A stretch of DNA of 25,991 nucleotides from an uncultured Desulfobacterales bacterium (GCA_937915545.1 CALGIJ010000008.1:1-25991), one strand, 5' to 3'; positions 7,464 through 15,065 are shown, numbered from the stretch's first letter. The notes: a model not told the origin generated them from the letters alone. Numbers and translations: made by a program.

Positions 7464-8354
7464 TCAGAACTCCTTCATCGCCGCCGTGGCCCCCGAGCCG
7501 AACAGGCCGTGGGGTCGGACAAAGAGGATGAGGAGAAGCACGGCGATGGCCACCGCGTCCTGGAAGGCCAGCGGCACTACCGACACCGAGAAGGCCTCGA
7601 CCACGCCAAGCAGCAGCCCCCCGGCCACCGCCCCGAGGGAGTTGCCGAGGCCGCCGAGGATAGCCACGGTGAAGCCCTTGATGGCCAGCCCGGTGCCGTT
7701 ATCGTACTGGCTGTAGGTGATCGGCGACACCACCGCCCCGGCGAGGGCGCCGATTCCGGCACTGAGCACAAAGGACAGGGTCACCATGTTGCGCGTTTCG
7801 ATGCCGCAGAGCACGGCGGCGACGCGGTTGGCGGCGCAGGCGCGCATCTCCCGGCCAAGGCTGGTGGCCTGGAAGAAGAGTAGCAGGAGAACGACCATGA
7901 CCAGGCAAGTGCCGACCACCCACAGCACCTGCGGCGAGACGAAAACGGGTCCGAGCTTGATGGTGGTGATCTCGTTGCCGATGAAGTAGGGCAGCGAGCG
8001 CACGCCGGAGCCCCACAGATGCAGGGCCACCTCACGGATGAGGATGGAGACACCGATGGTGACGATGATCATGCGCAGCACCGAGGGCGAGCGCAAGCGG
8101 CGGATGAAGAGCATCTCGATGGCCGCCCCCACCGCCATGGTGATCAGCACCGCCAGGAGGATGGCCAGGGGCAGGGCCATGAAGTTGTGCAGGGTGATGG
8201 CCACCATGCCGCCGAGCATGACAAACTCCCCCTGGGAGAAATTAATGATGCCGGTGGTGTTGTAGATGATGTTGAAGCCGATGGCGACGACCGTGTAGAT
8301 GCTGCCGTAGGTGATCCCGGCCACCAGGTATTGCAGGAAGAGTTCAGATGTCAT
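7464..8354 (-). CDS. livH: Branched-chain amino-acid-type ABC transporter permease LivH
   Basis: A 296-residue membrane permease. The N-terminal block SIYTVVAIGFNIIYNTTGIINFSQGEFVMLGG (cut by family position at about residues 17-48) is diagnostic of LivH. The region SLGREMRACAANRVAAVLCGI and the C-terminal GGLGNSLGAVAGGLLLGVVE also match. The ATG at 8354 has a poor ribosome binding site, and a strong GC hairpin lies just upstream, so its expression may depend on readthrough from livK. It pairs with LivM to form the pore. Confidence 0.9.
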   Translation of the reverse strand: MTSELFLQYLVAGITYGSIYTVVAIGFNIIYNTTGIINFSQGEFVMLGGMVAITLHNFMALPLAILLAVLITMAVGAAIEMLFIRRLRSPSVLRMIIVTIGVSILIREVALHLWGSGVRSLPYFIGNEITTIKLGPVFVSPQVLWVVGTCLVMVVLLLLFFQATSLGREMRACAANRVAAVLCGIETRNMVTLSFVLSAGIGALAGAVVSPITYSQYDNGTGLAIKGFTVAILGGLGNSLGAVAGGLLLGVVEAFSVSVVPLAFQDAVAIAVLLLILFVRPHGLFGSGATAAMKEF

Positions 8355-8378
8355 GCGGTCCGCTGCAGGAAGAAGGGT

Positions 8379-8402
8379 GGCGCCCCGCGGGGGCGGGGCG
8401 CC
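8379..8402 (-). other. Strong GC-rich hairpin between livK and livH
   Basis: Perfect 10-bp arms GGCGCCCCGC and GCGGGGCGCC flank a 4-nt loop. There is no U-run on either strand, so it is not a standard terminator. Placed between the binding-protein gene and the permease genes, it probably stabilises the livK 3' end or slows polymerase so that more LivK than permease is made. Confidence 0.6.
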
Positions 8403-8408
8403 GCTGTC

Positions 8409-9560
8409 CTATTTGCCCTGGTAGGGCACGAACTTGCCGTCCTTGACGGTCATCATCGCGAAGGCGTCGAGGCCGAGGCCGTTATGGTCGGTGGGCGAGA
8501 AATTGAAGATGCCGCTGGTGCCGGGGAGGTCGCGCAGCCCCTCGATGGCGCTGCGTATCTTGGCCTTGTCGGTGCCGCCGATCTCGATGGCCCGGCGGAG
8601 GATGGTCAGTGCGTCGTAGGCATAGCCGCCGAAGGCCGAGGCGGTCTCCTTGTACCTGCCTTCGTAGTCGGCGATATATTTCAGCAACAGGCTCTTCTGC
8701 GGGTGACCGTCGGGCAGCTGGGCGGCCATGAGGATATGCCCGCCGGGGAAGATAACCCCCTCGGCGGCCACCCCGGCGGCCTCGGCGTACTTGATGTTGC
8801 CGAAACCATGGCTCTGGAAGATCGGCACCTGCCAGCCGGCCTGGCGGATGTTTTTGACGACGATGGACTGGGCCGGCACCACCGACCAGTTGATCACCCC
8901 CTGCACTTCGGCGTTGGCCTTGATCTTGGCGACCACCGCCGAGAGGTCGGTGGCCTTGGCGTCGTAGACCTCGGCGGCGACGATGGTGATGCCATGCTCA
9001 GGGGCGATCTTCTGCAACTGCTCGCGGCCGGCCTTGCCGAAACCGGAGTTGTCGACCAGCACAGCGATGCGGGCAATGCCCTGGCGCTTCATCTCTTCGA
9101 AGATCTTGATCGCCGCCGAGGAGTCGTTCTGCGGTGTTTTGAACACCCACGAAGCCAGCGGGTTGACGATGACCTCGGCGGCGGCGCAGGAGATGAGCGG
9201 CGTGGCGTTATCCTCGAAGAGCTTCTTGATAGCCATGGTCTCGCCGGAGCTCGACGGCCCGACAACGGCCAGCACCTTGTCTTCCTCGAGCAGCTGCTTG
9301 CCGAGGGAAATCGCCTTCTCGGGGTTGCCGGCGGTATCGCGCAGGAGCAATTCGACCTTCTTGCCGGTGATACCGCCGGCGGCGTTGATCTGTTCGACCA
9401 TCATCTCCAGGGTACGGGCCTCGGGTCCGCCAAGAAAGGAAGACGGCCCGGTCACCGCCAGCAGCGCGCCGATTTTGATGGTTTCCGCCCATGCCGCCGG
9501 CGCCGCCGCCACCCAGAGGGCGATGGCCGCCCCCACGATCCCTGCCCTCAATACGCTCAT
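8409..9560 (-). CDS. livK: Periplasmic substrate-binding protein LivK-like of ABC transporter
   Basis: A 383-residue secreted binding protein of the Leu/Ile/Val (Peripl_BP_6) family. A signal peptide covers about residues 1-25, with cleavage after AWA, followed by the mature start ETIKIGALLAVTGPSS. The AINAAGGITGKKVELLLRDTAGNPEKA-like region, the GPSSSGETMAIKKLFED region and the YAYDALTIL segment match the family. It delivers substrate to LivHM. AGGAG lies 8 nt before the ATG. It is the first gene of the liv-paaK block. Substrate identity is open: relatives bind branched-chain amino acids but also aromatic and aliphatic acids, and the downstream phenylacetate-CoA ligase favours an aromatic compound. 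Confidence 0.88.
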   Translation of the reverse strand: MSVLRAGIVGAAIALWVAAAPAAWAETIKIGALLAVTGPSSFLGGPEARTLEMMVEQINAAGGITGKKVELLLRDTAGNPEKAISLGKQLLEEDKVLAVVGPSSSGETMAIKKLFEDNATPLISCAAAEVIVNPLASWVFKTPQNDSSAAIKIFEEMKRQGIARIAVLVDNSGFGKAGREQLQKIAPEHGITIVAAEVYDAKATDLSAVVAKIKANAEVQGVINWSVVPAQSIVVKNIRQAGWQVPIFQSHGFGNIKYAEAAGVAAEGVIFPGGHILMAAQLPDGHPQKSLLLKYIADYEGRYKETASAFGGYAYDALTILRRAIEIGGTDKAKIRSAIEGLRDLPGTSGIFNFSPTDHNGLGLDAFAMMTVKDGKFVPYQGK

Positions 9561-10056
9561 GTCCGCTTCTCCTTGTCGTTACCGCTTGCCGATGCCGGCG
9601 ATGGCCGCCTGCGGTTTCCCTGATGGTCGCCCGCCAGGGCCAGGCCTGGCGGTGGCGGCACGAAGGCCGCTCCCTGAAACACTTCCCGCGCACCCTACCC
9701 GAAAGAACACGGCGCTGGCAAGCCTTTTCCGCAGACTCGGGAACTTTTAAGGTATTTTTGATTAACTTTATTCGGCTTATTAGGCTTTCAGCAAGATTTT
9801 CAAAAGCCATCACCGGAAGATGATTAACACATCGAGACACTCCGACCCTGCCCTGCCGGGACGACAGGGAGGCCGGCCGGCCACCAACAAAAGGTTGCCG
9901 AAGGAGGGCTGACTGTGGTACGTGAGTGAGGATTTTTCCCATGCCGCCATCTCCTTCGCCACAGGAGGCGAGATGCCATCCACCGCAGCCGTGGAAGGCC
10001 GCCTCCCGAGGGGGTTGACGGGATACAGAACGCACATCAACCACGAGGAGAGGGCA
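9561..10056. other. Divergent intergenic region between livK and the uracil permease gene
   Basis: This 496-nt stretch separates the leftward liv operon from the rightward permease gene. Its centre (about 9745-9815) is markedly AT-rich and is the likely promoter zone for both directions, though no box pair is strong enough to call; no -24/-12 element was found here. A short tandem (CGGCTTATT / AGGCTTTCA-like, 9771-9790) is present. The right side is a long transcribed leader with a ribosome-binding-like AAGGAGG at 9901-9907, followed 7 nt later by a four-codon frame (GTG GTA CGT GAG TGA), and a hairpin at 9964-10006. Confidence 0.5.
9964..10006 (+). promoter_or_regulatory. Structured leader hairpin upstream of the uracil permease gene
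   Basis: Nested arms pair in register: GGAGGC (9964-9969) with GCCTCC (10001-10006), GCC (9975-9977) with GGC (9997-9999), and TCCAC (9979-9983) with GTGGA (9991-9995) around a 7-nt loop. An upstream CGCC (9957-9960) could instead pair with GGCG (9967-9970), giving mutually exclusive folds. There is no U-run. An attenuator-like role is inference; I do not recognise a named riboswitch. Confidence 0.4.
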
Positions 10057-11343
10057 ATGAGCATTCAAAGGGCAATACAGGTGGACGAAAAGGTGCCGCT
10101 GCTGCAAGCGATTCCCTTGAGTTTCCAGCATCTTTTCGCTATGTTCGGGGCCTCGGTGCTGGTGCCGACGCTGTTTAACATCGATCCCGCGGTGGTGCTC
10201 TTCATGAACGGCATCGGCACCCTCATCTACCTGCTGCTGTGTAAGGGCAAGGCGCCGGCCTTCCTCGGCTCGTCTTTTGCCTTCCTGTCGCCGGTGTTCG
10301 TCGTCCTCGGCGCCAACAAGGAGCTGTGGGGGGCCAATTACTCCTATGCTCTCGGCGGCTTCATCGCCTCCGGCGCCATCTTCAGCATCGTCGCCCTGAT
10401 CATCTGGCGCTATGGCTCGGCCTGGCTGCGGGTAGTATTGCCCCCGGCGACCATGGGCCCGATCGTCATGCTCATCGGCCTCGAACTGGCCGGGGTCGCC
10501 GCCGGCATGGCCGGCATCATGCCCGGCAAGGACGGCGCCTACGATGCCAAGGCAATCACCGTGGCAGTGGTCACCCTGCTCGTGGTCACCTTCGGCTCGG
10601 TGCTCTTTCGCGGCTTTCTCGCCGTAGTGCCGGTGCTCGTCGGCATCGCCGCCGGCTATGTCACCGCCATCTTCATGGGCATGGTCAACTTTGGAGGCGT
10701 CGCTGCCGCCCCGGTGCTGGCCGCACCGACCTTCTACACGCCGAAGTTCGACATCAACGCCATCCTGGTTATCATCCCCGCCGCCCTGGTGGTCATCTCC
10801 GAGCACATCGGCCACCTTGTGGTCACCGGCAACATCGTCGGCCGCGACCTTACCGTCGACCCCGGTTTGCACCGCTCGCTGCTCGGCGACGGCCTCTCCA
10901 CCATGCTCTCCGGCACGGTCGGCTCGGTGCCCACCACCACCTACGGCGAAAATATCGGCGTCATGGCCATCACCCGCGTCTACTCGGTGTGGGTCATCGG
11001 CGGGGCGGCGCTGCTCTCCATCTGCCTGGCCTTCATCGGCAAGCTCTCGGCGCTGATCCAGTCGATCCCGGTGCCGGTCATGGGCGGCATCTGCCTGTTG
11101 CTCTTCGGCGTCATCGCCGCCTCAGGCGTGCGCATGCTGGTGGAGTCGAAGGTCGACTACTCCAAGCCGATGAACCTCTCGCTGACCGCCATCGTGCTCA
11201 TCGTCGGCATCAGCGGCACCGCCGTCCATCTCGGCCAGGTGCAGCTCAAGGGCATGGCCCTGGCGACGGTGGTCGGCATGCTCCTCTCCCTGGTCTTCTA
11301 CCTCCTCGGCCGTCTCGGCCTCATCGATACCACGCGCCAATAA
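10057..11343 (+). CDS. uraA: Uracil/xanthine permease, NCS2 (UraA) family
   Basis: A 428-residue inner-membrane nucleobase:cation symporter with about 14 hydrophobic segments. The N-terminus has PLSFQHLFAMFGASVLVPTLF, diagnostic of UraA-like NCS2 proteins. The mid motif VVISEHIGHLVVTGNIVGRDL and the SVPTTTYGENIGVMAITRVYS block (cf. substrate-binding helices 8 and 10) are intact. The ATG at 10057 is chosen because GAGGAG lies just upstream and the family begins here; an in-frame GTG at 9922 would add 45 residues that do not look like this family. It is transcribed alone and ends in a convergent terminator. Substrate is most likely uracil; a purine cannot be excluded. Confidence 0.9.
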   Translation: MSIQRAIQVDEKVPLLQAIPLSFQHLFAMFGASVLVPTLFNIDPAVVLFMNGIGTLIYLLLCKGKAPAFLGSSFAFLSPVFVVLGANKELWGANYSYALGGFIASGAIFSIVALIIWRYGSAWLRVVLPPATMGPIVMLIGLELAGVAAGMAGIMPGKDGAYDAKAITVAVVTLLVVTFGSVLFRGFLAVVPVLVGIAAGYVTAIFMGMVNFGGVAAAPVLAAPTFYTPKFDINAILVIIPAALVVISEHIGHLVVTGNIVGRDLTVDPGLHRSLLGDGLSTMLSGTVGSVPTTTYGENIGVMAITRVYSVWVIGGAALLSICLAFIGKLSALIQSIPVPVMGGICLLLFGVIAASGVRMLVESKVDYSKPMNLSLTAIVLIVGISGTAVHLGQVQLKGMALATVVGMLLSLVFYLLGRLGLIDTTRQ

Positions 11344-11380
11344 AAAAGGGGCGGGCCGGGCCACATGCCCGTCCCGCCCC
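11342..11380 (-). terminator. Rho-independent terminator for the PilZ-cNMP operon, shared with the uraA end
   Basis: Arms GGGGCGGG (11348-11355) and CCCGCCCC (11373-11380) enclose a second GGGC/GCCC stem. On the minus strand the hairpin is followed by six T, so it is a proper terminator for the leftward gene ending at 11408. The T-run is made by bases that overlap the uraA stop codon, so convergent transcription ends in the same element. Confidence 0.75.
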
Positions 11381-11407
11381 CCTGGCAACGCCGCCGTCAG
11401 CCCCCGC

Positions 11408-12493
11408 TCACGTCTTTTCGTCGCTACGCTGCAGCCCCTCCATGAGCAGGCCCATGAAGCCGCCGATGGGGCCGTACTCCTTGAGCTCGCCCGGAATTCC
11501 CTTGGTGTAGGTGAAGTGGCCACGCTTGACCTTGACCAGGGCGTAGACGGCTGCCTTGTTACGAAAATGCAGGAAGCGGGCATGAATGATCTCGCCCTGC
11601 TTGAAAAAGACCACGCCCCGCCCCTGAGGCAGTGAAAGCTCGAGCCGCCCGGTCTTCTGGGCGGAGTTGATGAGCTGCATGAGGTCGACGATGGACACCT
11701 CCGCCAATTCCCCGCTCATTCCCGAGCTGATGTGGCCGGAGCGCAGGCTCATGGTCTGGGCGCGCAGCACCAGCAGCTTGAAGAGGAAGATCTGCAGGAT
11801 GGGGTACTTCTTGAGGACGTGCTTGAAGTTCTTGGCGCTGAGCTTGGCCACCTGGGTGTCGGAGATAGTGTGGATGGAACTCGACGCCGACTCCCCCGAC
11901 AAAAGGCTCATCTCGCCGAAGATCTCCCCTGCCCCCATCTCGGCAACGCGCCCCCCGTCCTCGGCCACCACCGCCACCTTCCCGGCGAGGAGGATATAGA
12001 GGTTGCTCGGCGGGTCCCCCTTCTTGATGATGATCTTGTCCACCGGGATGTTGGAGAACTCGAGGAGCATGGTGAAGTCGCTGAGGGCATCGTCCTCGAG
12101 GGACTCGAACATGTCGAGTTTGCGCAGGATGCCGAAGAACTTCTCGAGATGCTGCCGGCGGCGCCGCTCCTCGCTCTCGTTGAGGAGCTTCATCTGCAGG
12201 GTGGCGAAGTCGCGTTCCTTCTTGAGCTCGAAGTGGATCAGGCCTTCGCAGCCGCCGCAATCAAAGCGCGTTTTTTGCTGGCCGAGGCGGGCGAAACCGC
12301 TGCGATTATCGAAGGAATCGATGATGGCGGCGATGACCTGAGCCAGATAGAGGCAGCCCGGCTTCAAGGCGGGCACGGTGAGACTGAAGGTCTCGACCTT
12401 GAACTCCTCGCCGACGTTGTAGATCGGGCAGGAGTGCTCCTCGGTGACGACGAAGATGGCGTCGCGGTATTTATTGAGGGATTTTCTGGGCAT
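11408..12493 (-). CDS. Cyclic-nucleotide-binding domain protein with C-terminal DUF4388 (PATAN-like) domain
   Basis: A 361-residue soluble signalling protein in three parts. The N-terminal part (about 1-110) has scattered Cys including DCGGCEG. It is followed by a charged helix, then a cNMP-binding fold (about 120-240, ending LSAKNFKHVLKKYPIL). The last is a DUF4388 domain (about 262-345, GELAEVSIVDLMQLINSAQKTGRLEL). The phosphate-binding cassette reads GEIFGEMSLLSGESASSSI and lacks the usual Pro-Arg, so classical cAMP binding is doubtful. ATG 12493 is preferred, with AGGGA 5 nt upstream; a TTG at 12508 is possible. It lies 44 nt after the PilZ gene. Output is unknown; there is no DNA-binding domain. 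Confidence 0.8.
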   Translation of the reverse strand: MPRKSLNKYRDAIFVVTEEHSCPIYNVGEEFKVETFSLTVPALKPGCLYLAQVIAAIIDSFDNRSGFARLGQQKTRFDCGGCEGLIHFELKKERDFATLQMKLLNESEERRRRQHLEKFFGILRKLDMFESLEDDALSDFTMLLEFSNIPVDKIIIKKGDPPSNLYILLAGKVAVVAEDGGRVAEMGAGEIFGEMSLLSGESASSSIHTISDTQVAKLSAKNFKHVLKKYPILQIFLFKLLVLRAQTMSLRSGHISSGMSGELAEVSIVDLMQLINSAQKTGRLELSLPQGRGVVFFKQGEIIHARFLHFRNKAAVYALVKVKRGHFTYTKGIPGELKEYGPIGGFMGLLMEGLQRSDEKT

Positions 12494-12537
12494 GCGTTTC
12501 CCTGACAAGGATGGCTACGCCGACCGCACTGCACAGG

Positions 12538-12903
12538 TCAGTCGGCTCGGGCCTTTTCGAGAAAGCGGGTGCCGACCTCGAATTCCCCGGCCCGCCCTTT
12601 TGTTTCCTGGCACCACATCACCGAAGCGATGACCTTGAGGCGCTCGGCCTCCTGCTCCTCCCAGCGCGAGCGCCACTCGTCCATGTCCCTGCCGAGGCCC
12701 GCAAACTCCAGCTCGATGAGGAGTTCGCTGTTCTTGCGTAGCTGCTCGTCGGTGACGAACCTCATGCCGGCCAGGCTGTAGTCGAGCAGGAGCCCATGGG
12801 CCGGCCCGGCGCGGCGGCCATCCTCGCCGATCGTGGCGAATTGAAACACCACCTGCCCTTTGCCCTTGGTCCGCTCCTTGCCCCTCCTCTCCTCTTTCGC
12901 CAT
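12538..12903 (-). CDS. PilZ-domain protein (probable c-di-GMP receptor)
   Basis: A 121-residue single-domain protein. Both c-di-GMP contacts appear present: RxxxR at Arg7-Arg11 (RGKER) and DxSxxG at 41-46 (DYSLAG). These are followed by the GMRFVTDEQL strand and a C-terminal IASVMWCQE ... FEVGTRFLE segment typical of PilZ barrels. GGAGG stands 5 nt before the ATG. It is the first gene of an operon with the cNMP/DUF4388 protein, and a promoter is visible upstream. It probably transmits c-di-GMP levels to motility, surface or gliding functions; the partner is not known. Confidence 0.75.
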   Translation of the reverse strand: MAKEERRGKERTKGKGQVVFQFATIGEDGRRAGPAHGLLLDYSLAGMRFVTDEQLRKNSELLIELEFAGLGRDMDEWRSRWEEQEAERLKVIASVMWCQETKGRAGEFEVGTRFLEKARAD

Positions 12904-12961
12904 CCTGGCCTCCGCCGCTGTGGGTTTTTCGGGCCCGGTACTGGTGCACCGGTTCTTTCTC

Positions 12962-12991
12962 TTTATAGCACCGGAGGAAGGCGCTTGTGAA
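12962..12991 (-). promoter_or_regulatory. Sigma-70-like promoter of the PilZ operon with flanking direct repeats
   Basis: On the minus strand, TTCACA (12991-12986) and TATAAA (12967-12962) are separated by 18 bp, each one mismatch from consensus. The heptamer GCACCGG (plus strand) occurs at 12968-12974 and 12946-12952, 22 bp apart, on either side of the -10 box. This looks like a two-site operator. Confidence 0.5.
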
Positions 12992-12992
12992 A

Positions 12993-13020
12993 GAAAAAAG
13001 AGCGCAACATCTCAATGTTG
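12993..13020 (-). terminator. Hairpin with T-run at the end of the LysR remnant
   Basis: CAACAT (13005-13010) and ATGTTG (13015-13020) form a small 6-bp stem. On the minus strand it is followed within 5 nt by TTTTTT. The stop codon of the LysR fragment lies inside the loop. It looks like the original terminator of that gene. Confidence 0.45.
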
Positions 13021-13113
13021 GTCAAAAAAGTCGACAATGGCGGCGACGACGGAAGGCAGCGAGCCCCGCTTGGCTCTCGACAGAAACGGGCCGATGGTGT
13101 AGAGCGGCAAACA
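13012..13113 (-). pseudogene. C-terminal remnant of a LysR-type regulator
   Basis: The last about 33 codons before the TGA at 13012 read LPLYTIGPFLSR, then LPSVVAAIVDFFDQH. This resembles the C-terminal end of LysR effector domains (PLYAVYPSRRHL..KVRAFIDFL). Codon third positions are strongly G or C, as in real genes of this window. Upstream of about 13113 the frame no longer resembles LysR and instead runs antisense to an AraC helix-turn-helix. The helix-turn-helix and most of the effector domain are missing, so this is a fragment. The assignment rests on a short match. Confidence 0.45.
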
Positions 13114-13404
13114 CAGCTGGCTGCGGCAGGGTATCTCCCGACCATGCTCGCCGAGCTGGCACAGCAGCGCGATACCAATCCTTATACCCTGCTGCGCCGC
13201 TTCAAGGAGGCCACCGGCATCACCCCACATGCCTTCCGCCTCAACCGGCGCATCGATCTCGCCAAGGAACTGCTGCAGTCGGGCATGGAGATCGCCGATG
13301 TCGCCCTGCAGTGCGGCTTCTATGATCAAAGCCACCTGCACCGCCATTTCAAGGCCCTCACCGCCATGACCCCCAGGCAGTACCAGATCAATTTCGTCCA
13401 ATAA
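13015..13404 (+). pseudogene. AraC-family regulator, DNA-binding domain only (probably truncated)
   Basis: Residues from about 38 of the open frame onward form an AraC double helix-turn-helix: LAELAQQRDTNPYTLLRRFK, then IADVALQCGFYDQSHLHRHFK and TPRQYQ. The first about 32 codons are antisense to the LysR remnant and do not resemble the family, and no ligand-binding domain is present. No good ribosome binding site precedes the ATG at 13015 or 13144. It sits 64 nt before a LysE exporter, a common partner of AraC regulators. A short MarA-like functional protein remains possible, but a deletion product is more likely. Confidence 0.6.
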
Positions 13405-13468
13405 TTTTTCGGCGAAAGTTTCTACCCTCTTCTCCCCGTCGCAACCTTTACCTCTTGGGAGAAGCCTC

Positions 13469-14077
13469 ATGGAATTCATCTACATCGCCACCGCCCACTT
13501 TCTCGCCCTGCTTAGCCCCGGCCCCGATTTCTTTCTCATCCTCCAGGCCTCATTGCGGCTTTCCCACCGTGCCAGGCTGGCGCTATGCGCCGGCATCGCC
13601 GCCGCCAATGGTCTCTACCTGGCGTTGGCGGTGGCCGGCGTCGAAATCTTGCGCCAGGTGCCGGGGCTGCTGCTGGCCACACGCTACCTTGGCGCCCTCT
13701 ACCTGCTGTGGCTGGGCATCCTCCTTCTGCGCGCGCCACGCCCAGATCTCGAAAAGGAAAAGGGGGCCAGAGCAAACGGTGATGACCACCCGGGCCGACA
13801 ATTCACGCGTGGCCTGCTCGCCGCCCTGCTCAACCCCAAGAACGCCATCTTCTATCTGTCGCTGTTCACCGTCATGGTCAGCCCAGACACCGGCATGATT
13901 CGGCGCGGCCTCTATGCACTGTGGATGACTGCGGTGGTCTTGTGCTGGGACGGGCTGCTGGTGCTGTTTCTCGGCAGCCGCCCTGTGCGCCTGCGCCTGC
14001 AGGGGGCGGTATACGTCCTCGAGAAAGGGGCCGGGGCGATGCTCGCTATTGCCGGCCTGACCTTGCCCTTTGGGTAG
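13469..14077 (+). CDS. LysE/RhtB-family amino-acid exporter
   Basis: A 202-residue inner-membrane protein with about six hydrophobic segments. The N-terminal motif HFLALLSPGPDFFLILQASL (about 9-28) and the later GLLAALLNPKNAIFYLSLF (about 114-132) are hallmarks of LysE/RhtB translocators, which export amino acids or related solutes. GGGAG stands 7 nt before the ATG. It follows the AraC fragment, likely its former regulator. It converges on dedA with a 13-nt gap and no visible terminator between them. The substrate is not predictable. Confidence 0.85.
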   Translation: MEFIYIATAHFLALLSPGPDFFLILQASLRLSHRARLALCAGIAAANGLYLALAVAGVEILRQVPGLLLATRYLGALYLLWLGILLLRAPRPDLEKEKGARANGDDHPGRQFTRGLLAALLNPKNAIFYLSLFTVMVSPDTGMIRRGLYALWMTAVVLCWDGLLVLFLGSRPVRLRLQGAVYVLEKGAGAMLAIAGLTLPFG

Positions 14078-14090
14078 TGGCGGCCGGCCC

Positions 14091-14762
14091 CTAGTCTTGA
14101 GAACCTTGCGTCCTGGCCGGGGTGGAAGACTTACCCCGGCCCTTGAGGTACTCGAGGATCACCGGCAGCACCGAGATGCCGATGATGGTCAACACCACCA
14201 ACTCGAAGTGATTTTTGATGAAGGGGATGTTGCCAAAAAAGAACCCCGCCAGAACGCAGGCGAAGACCCAGCCGGTTCCTCCGAGAACGCTCCAGGGAAA
14301 GAAGGTGCGGAATCCCATCCCGGCCATACCGGCGAAGAAGGGAATAAAGGTGCGGAAGAAAGGAATGAAGCGGCACAGAGTCACTGCCTTGGGTCCGTGC
14401 CTTTCATAAAATTCCTTAGCCTTGGCATGGTTTTTACGGTTAAAAATATACCCCTCCTTGCCGCTGAAGGCCTTGTGGCCGAACCATACTCCCATGACGC
14501 GGTTGAAGTTGTCACCGAGAATGGCCGCCACCGGAAACAGGGAAAGGACAATGGCCAGGTCCATAGCCCCGGTGGCGCAGAGGGCGCCGATGACGAAGAG
14601 CATCGAATCGCCGGGCAGGAAGGGCGTGACGACCAGTCCCACCTCGCAGAAGATGATCAGGGCGATGAGTCCGTAAATGAGATGGCCGTGACTGACCACA
14701 AGGGACGCCAGGTGCTTGTCGATATGCAGAGTGAAATCGAGGGCCAGGGAAATGATATCCAT
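14091..14762 (-). CDS. dedA: DedA-family membrane protein
   Basis: A 223-residue inner-membrane protein of the DedA/VTT family, linked to lipid carrier flipping and envelope integrity. It starts MDIISLALDFTLHIDKHL, very like E. coli DedA. It carries the segments FCEVGLVVTPFLPGDSMLF (about 38-56) and ARFVP-like CRFIPFFRTFIPFFAGM (about 130-146), with the conserved acidic and Arg residues in place. The ATG at 14762 is chosen on family alignment although its ribosome binding site is weak; an in-frame ATG at 14870 would add 36 unlikely residues. The last residues are polar. Confidence 0.85.
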   Translation of the reverse strand: MDIISLALDFTLHIDKHLASLVVSHGHLIYGLIALIIFCEVGLVVTPFLPGDSMLFVIGALCATGAMDLAIVLSLFPVAAILGDNFNRVMGVWFGHKAFSGKEGYIFNRKNHAKAKEFYERHGPKAVTLCRFIPFFRTFIPFFAGMAGMGFRTFFPWSVLGGTGWVFACVLAGFFFGNIPFIKNHFELVVLTIIGISVLPVILEYLKGRGKSSTPARTQGSQD

Positions 14763-14832
14763 AGGTAGCGCCGAAAGGAGGGAGGAGGGGAACTGAGGGA
14801 CTGGTGAAATCGGCTGCGAGACTATCCCATCT

Positions 14833-14852
14833 CCCTGTTTTACGCAACAGGG
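14833..14852 (-). other. Hairpin in the dedA upstream region
   Basis: CCCTGTT and AACAGGG form a perfect 7-bp stem around a 6-nt loop, about 70 nt upstream of the dedA ATG. No T-run follows on either strand. It may be an operator or a leader stem-loop. Nothing else is clear in the dedA-qor gap except a weak rightward TTGCTG-N17-TATGGT pair at 14898-14926. Confidence 0.35.
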
Positions 14853-15065
14853 AAGCGATACCGCCGCCATCGCGCCACCCCTTCTCGGCTACGCCCGTTG
14901 CTGAAAGCGGCGATCGTCACTATGGTAGGCGCTGTGGCCCGCGATAGGCGCCGGCATGCGACTCTCAGGAAAAGGGCAGGCGAGGGGCGCCGAGGCGCCG
15001 CAGGGAAAAGCGGGCCGCACGTCCTGCCACACCCGCATTCGATCTCATCAGCAAGGGAGCACACC

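Noticed and set aside
8019..9623. 534-codon plus-strand open frame
   Set aside because: Antisense to livH and livK; no recognisable domain.
9561..9900. Sigma-54 promoter in front of livK
   Set aside because: TGGC and TTGC elements occur, but with 12 or 14 nt between the GG and GC doublets instead of 10.
10015..10045. TTGACG as a -35 box close to uraA
   Set aside because: No -10-like hexamer at 16-18 bp; the following bases are GC-rich and already part of the leader.
9208..10872. 554-codon minus-strand open frame across livK, the intergenic region and uraA
   Set aside because: Crosses a promoter region, is antisense to uraA and has His/Asp/Gly-rich shadow composition.
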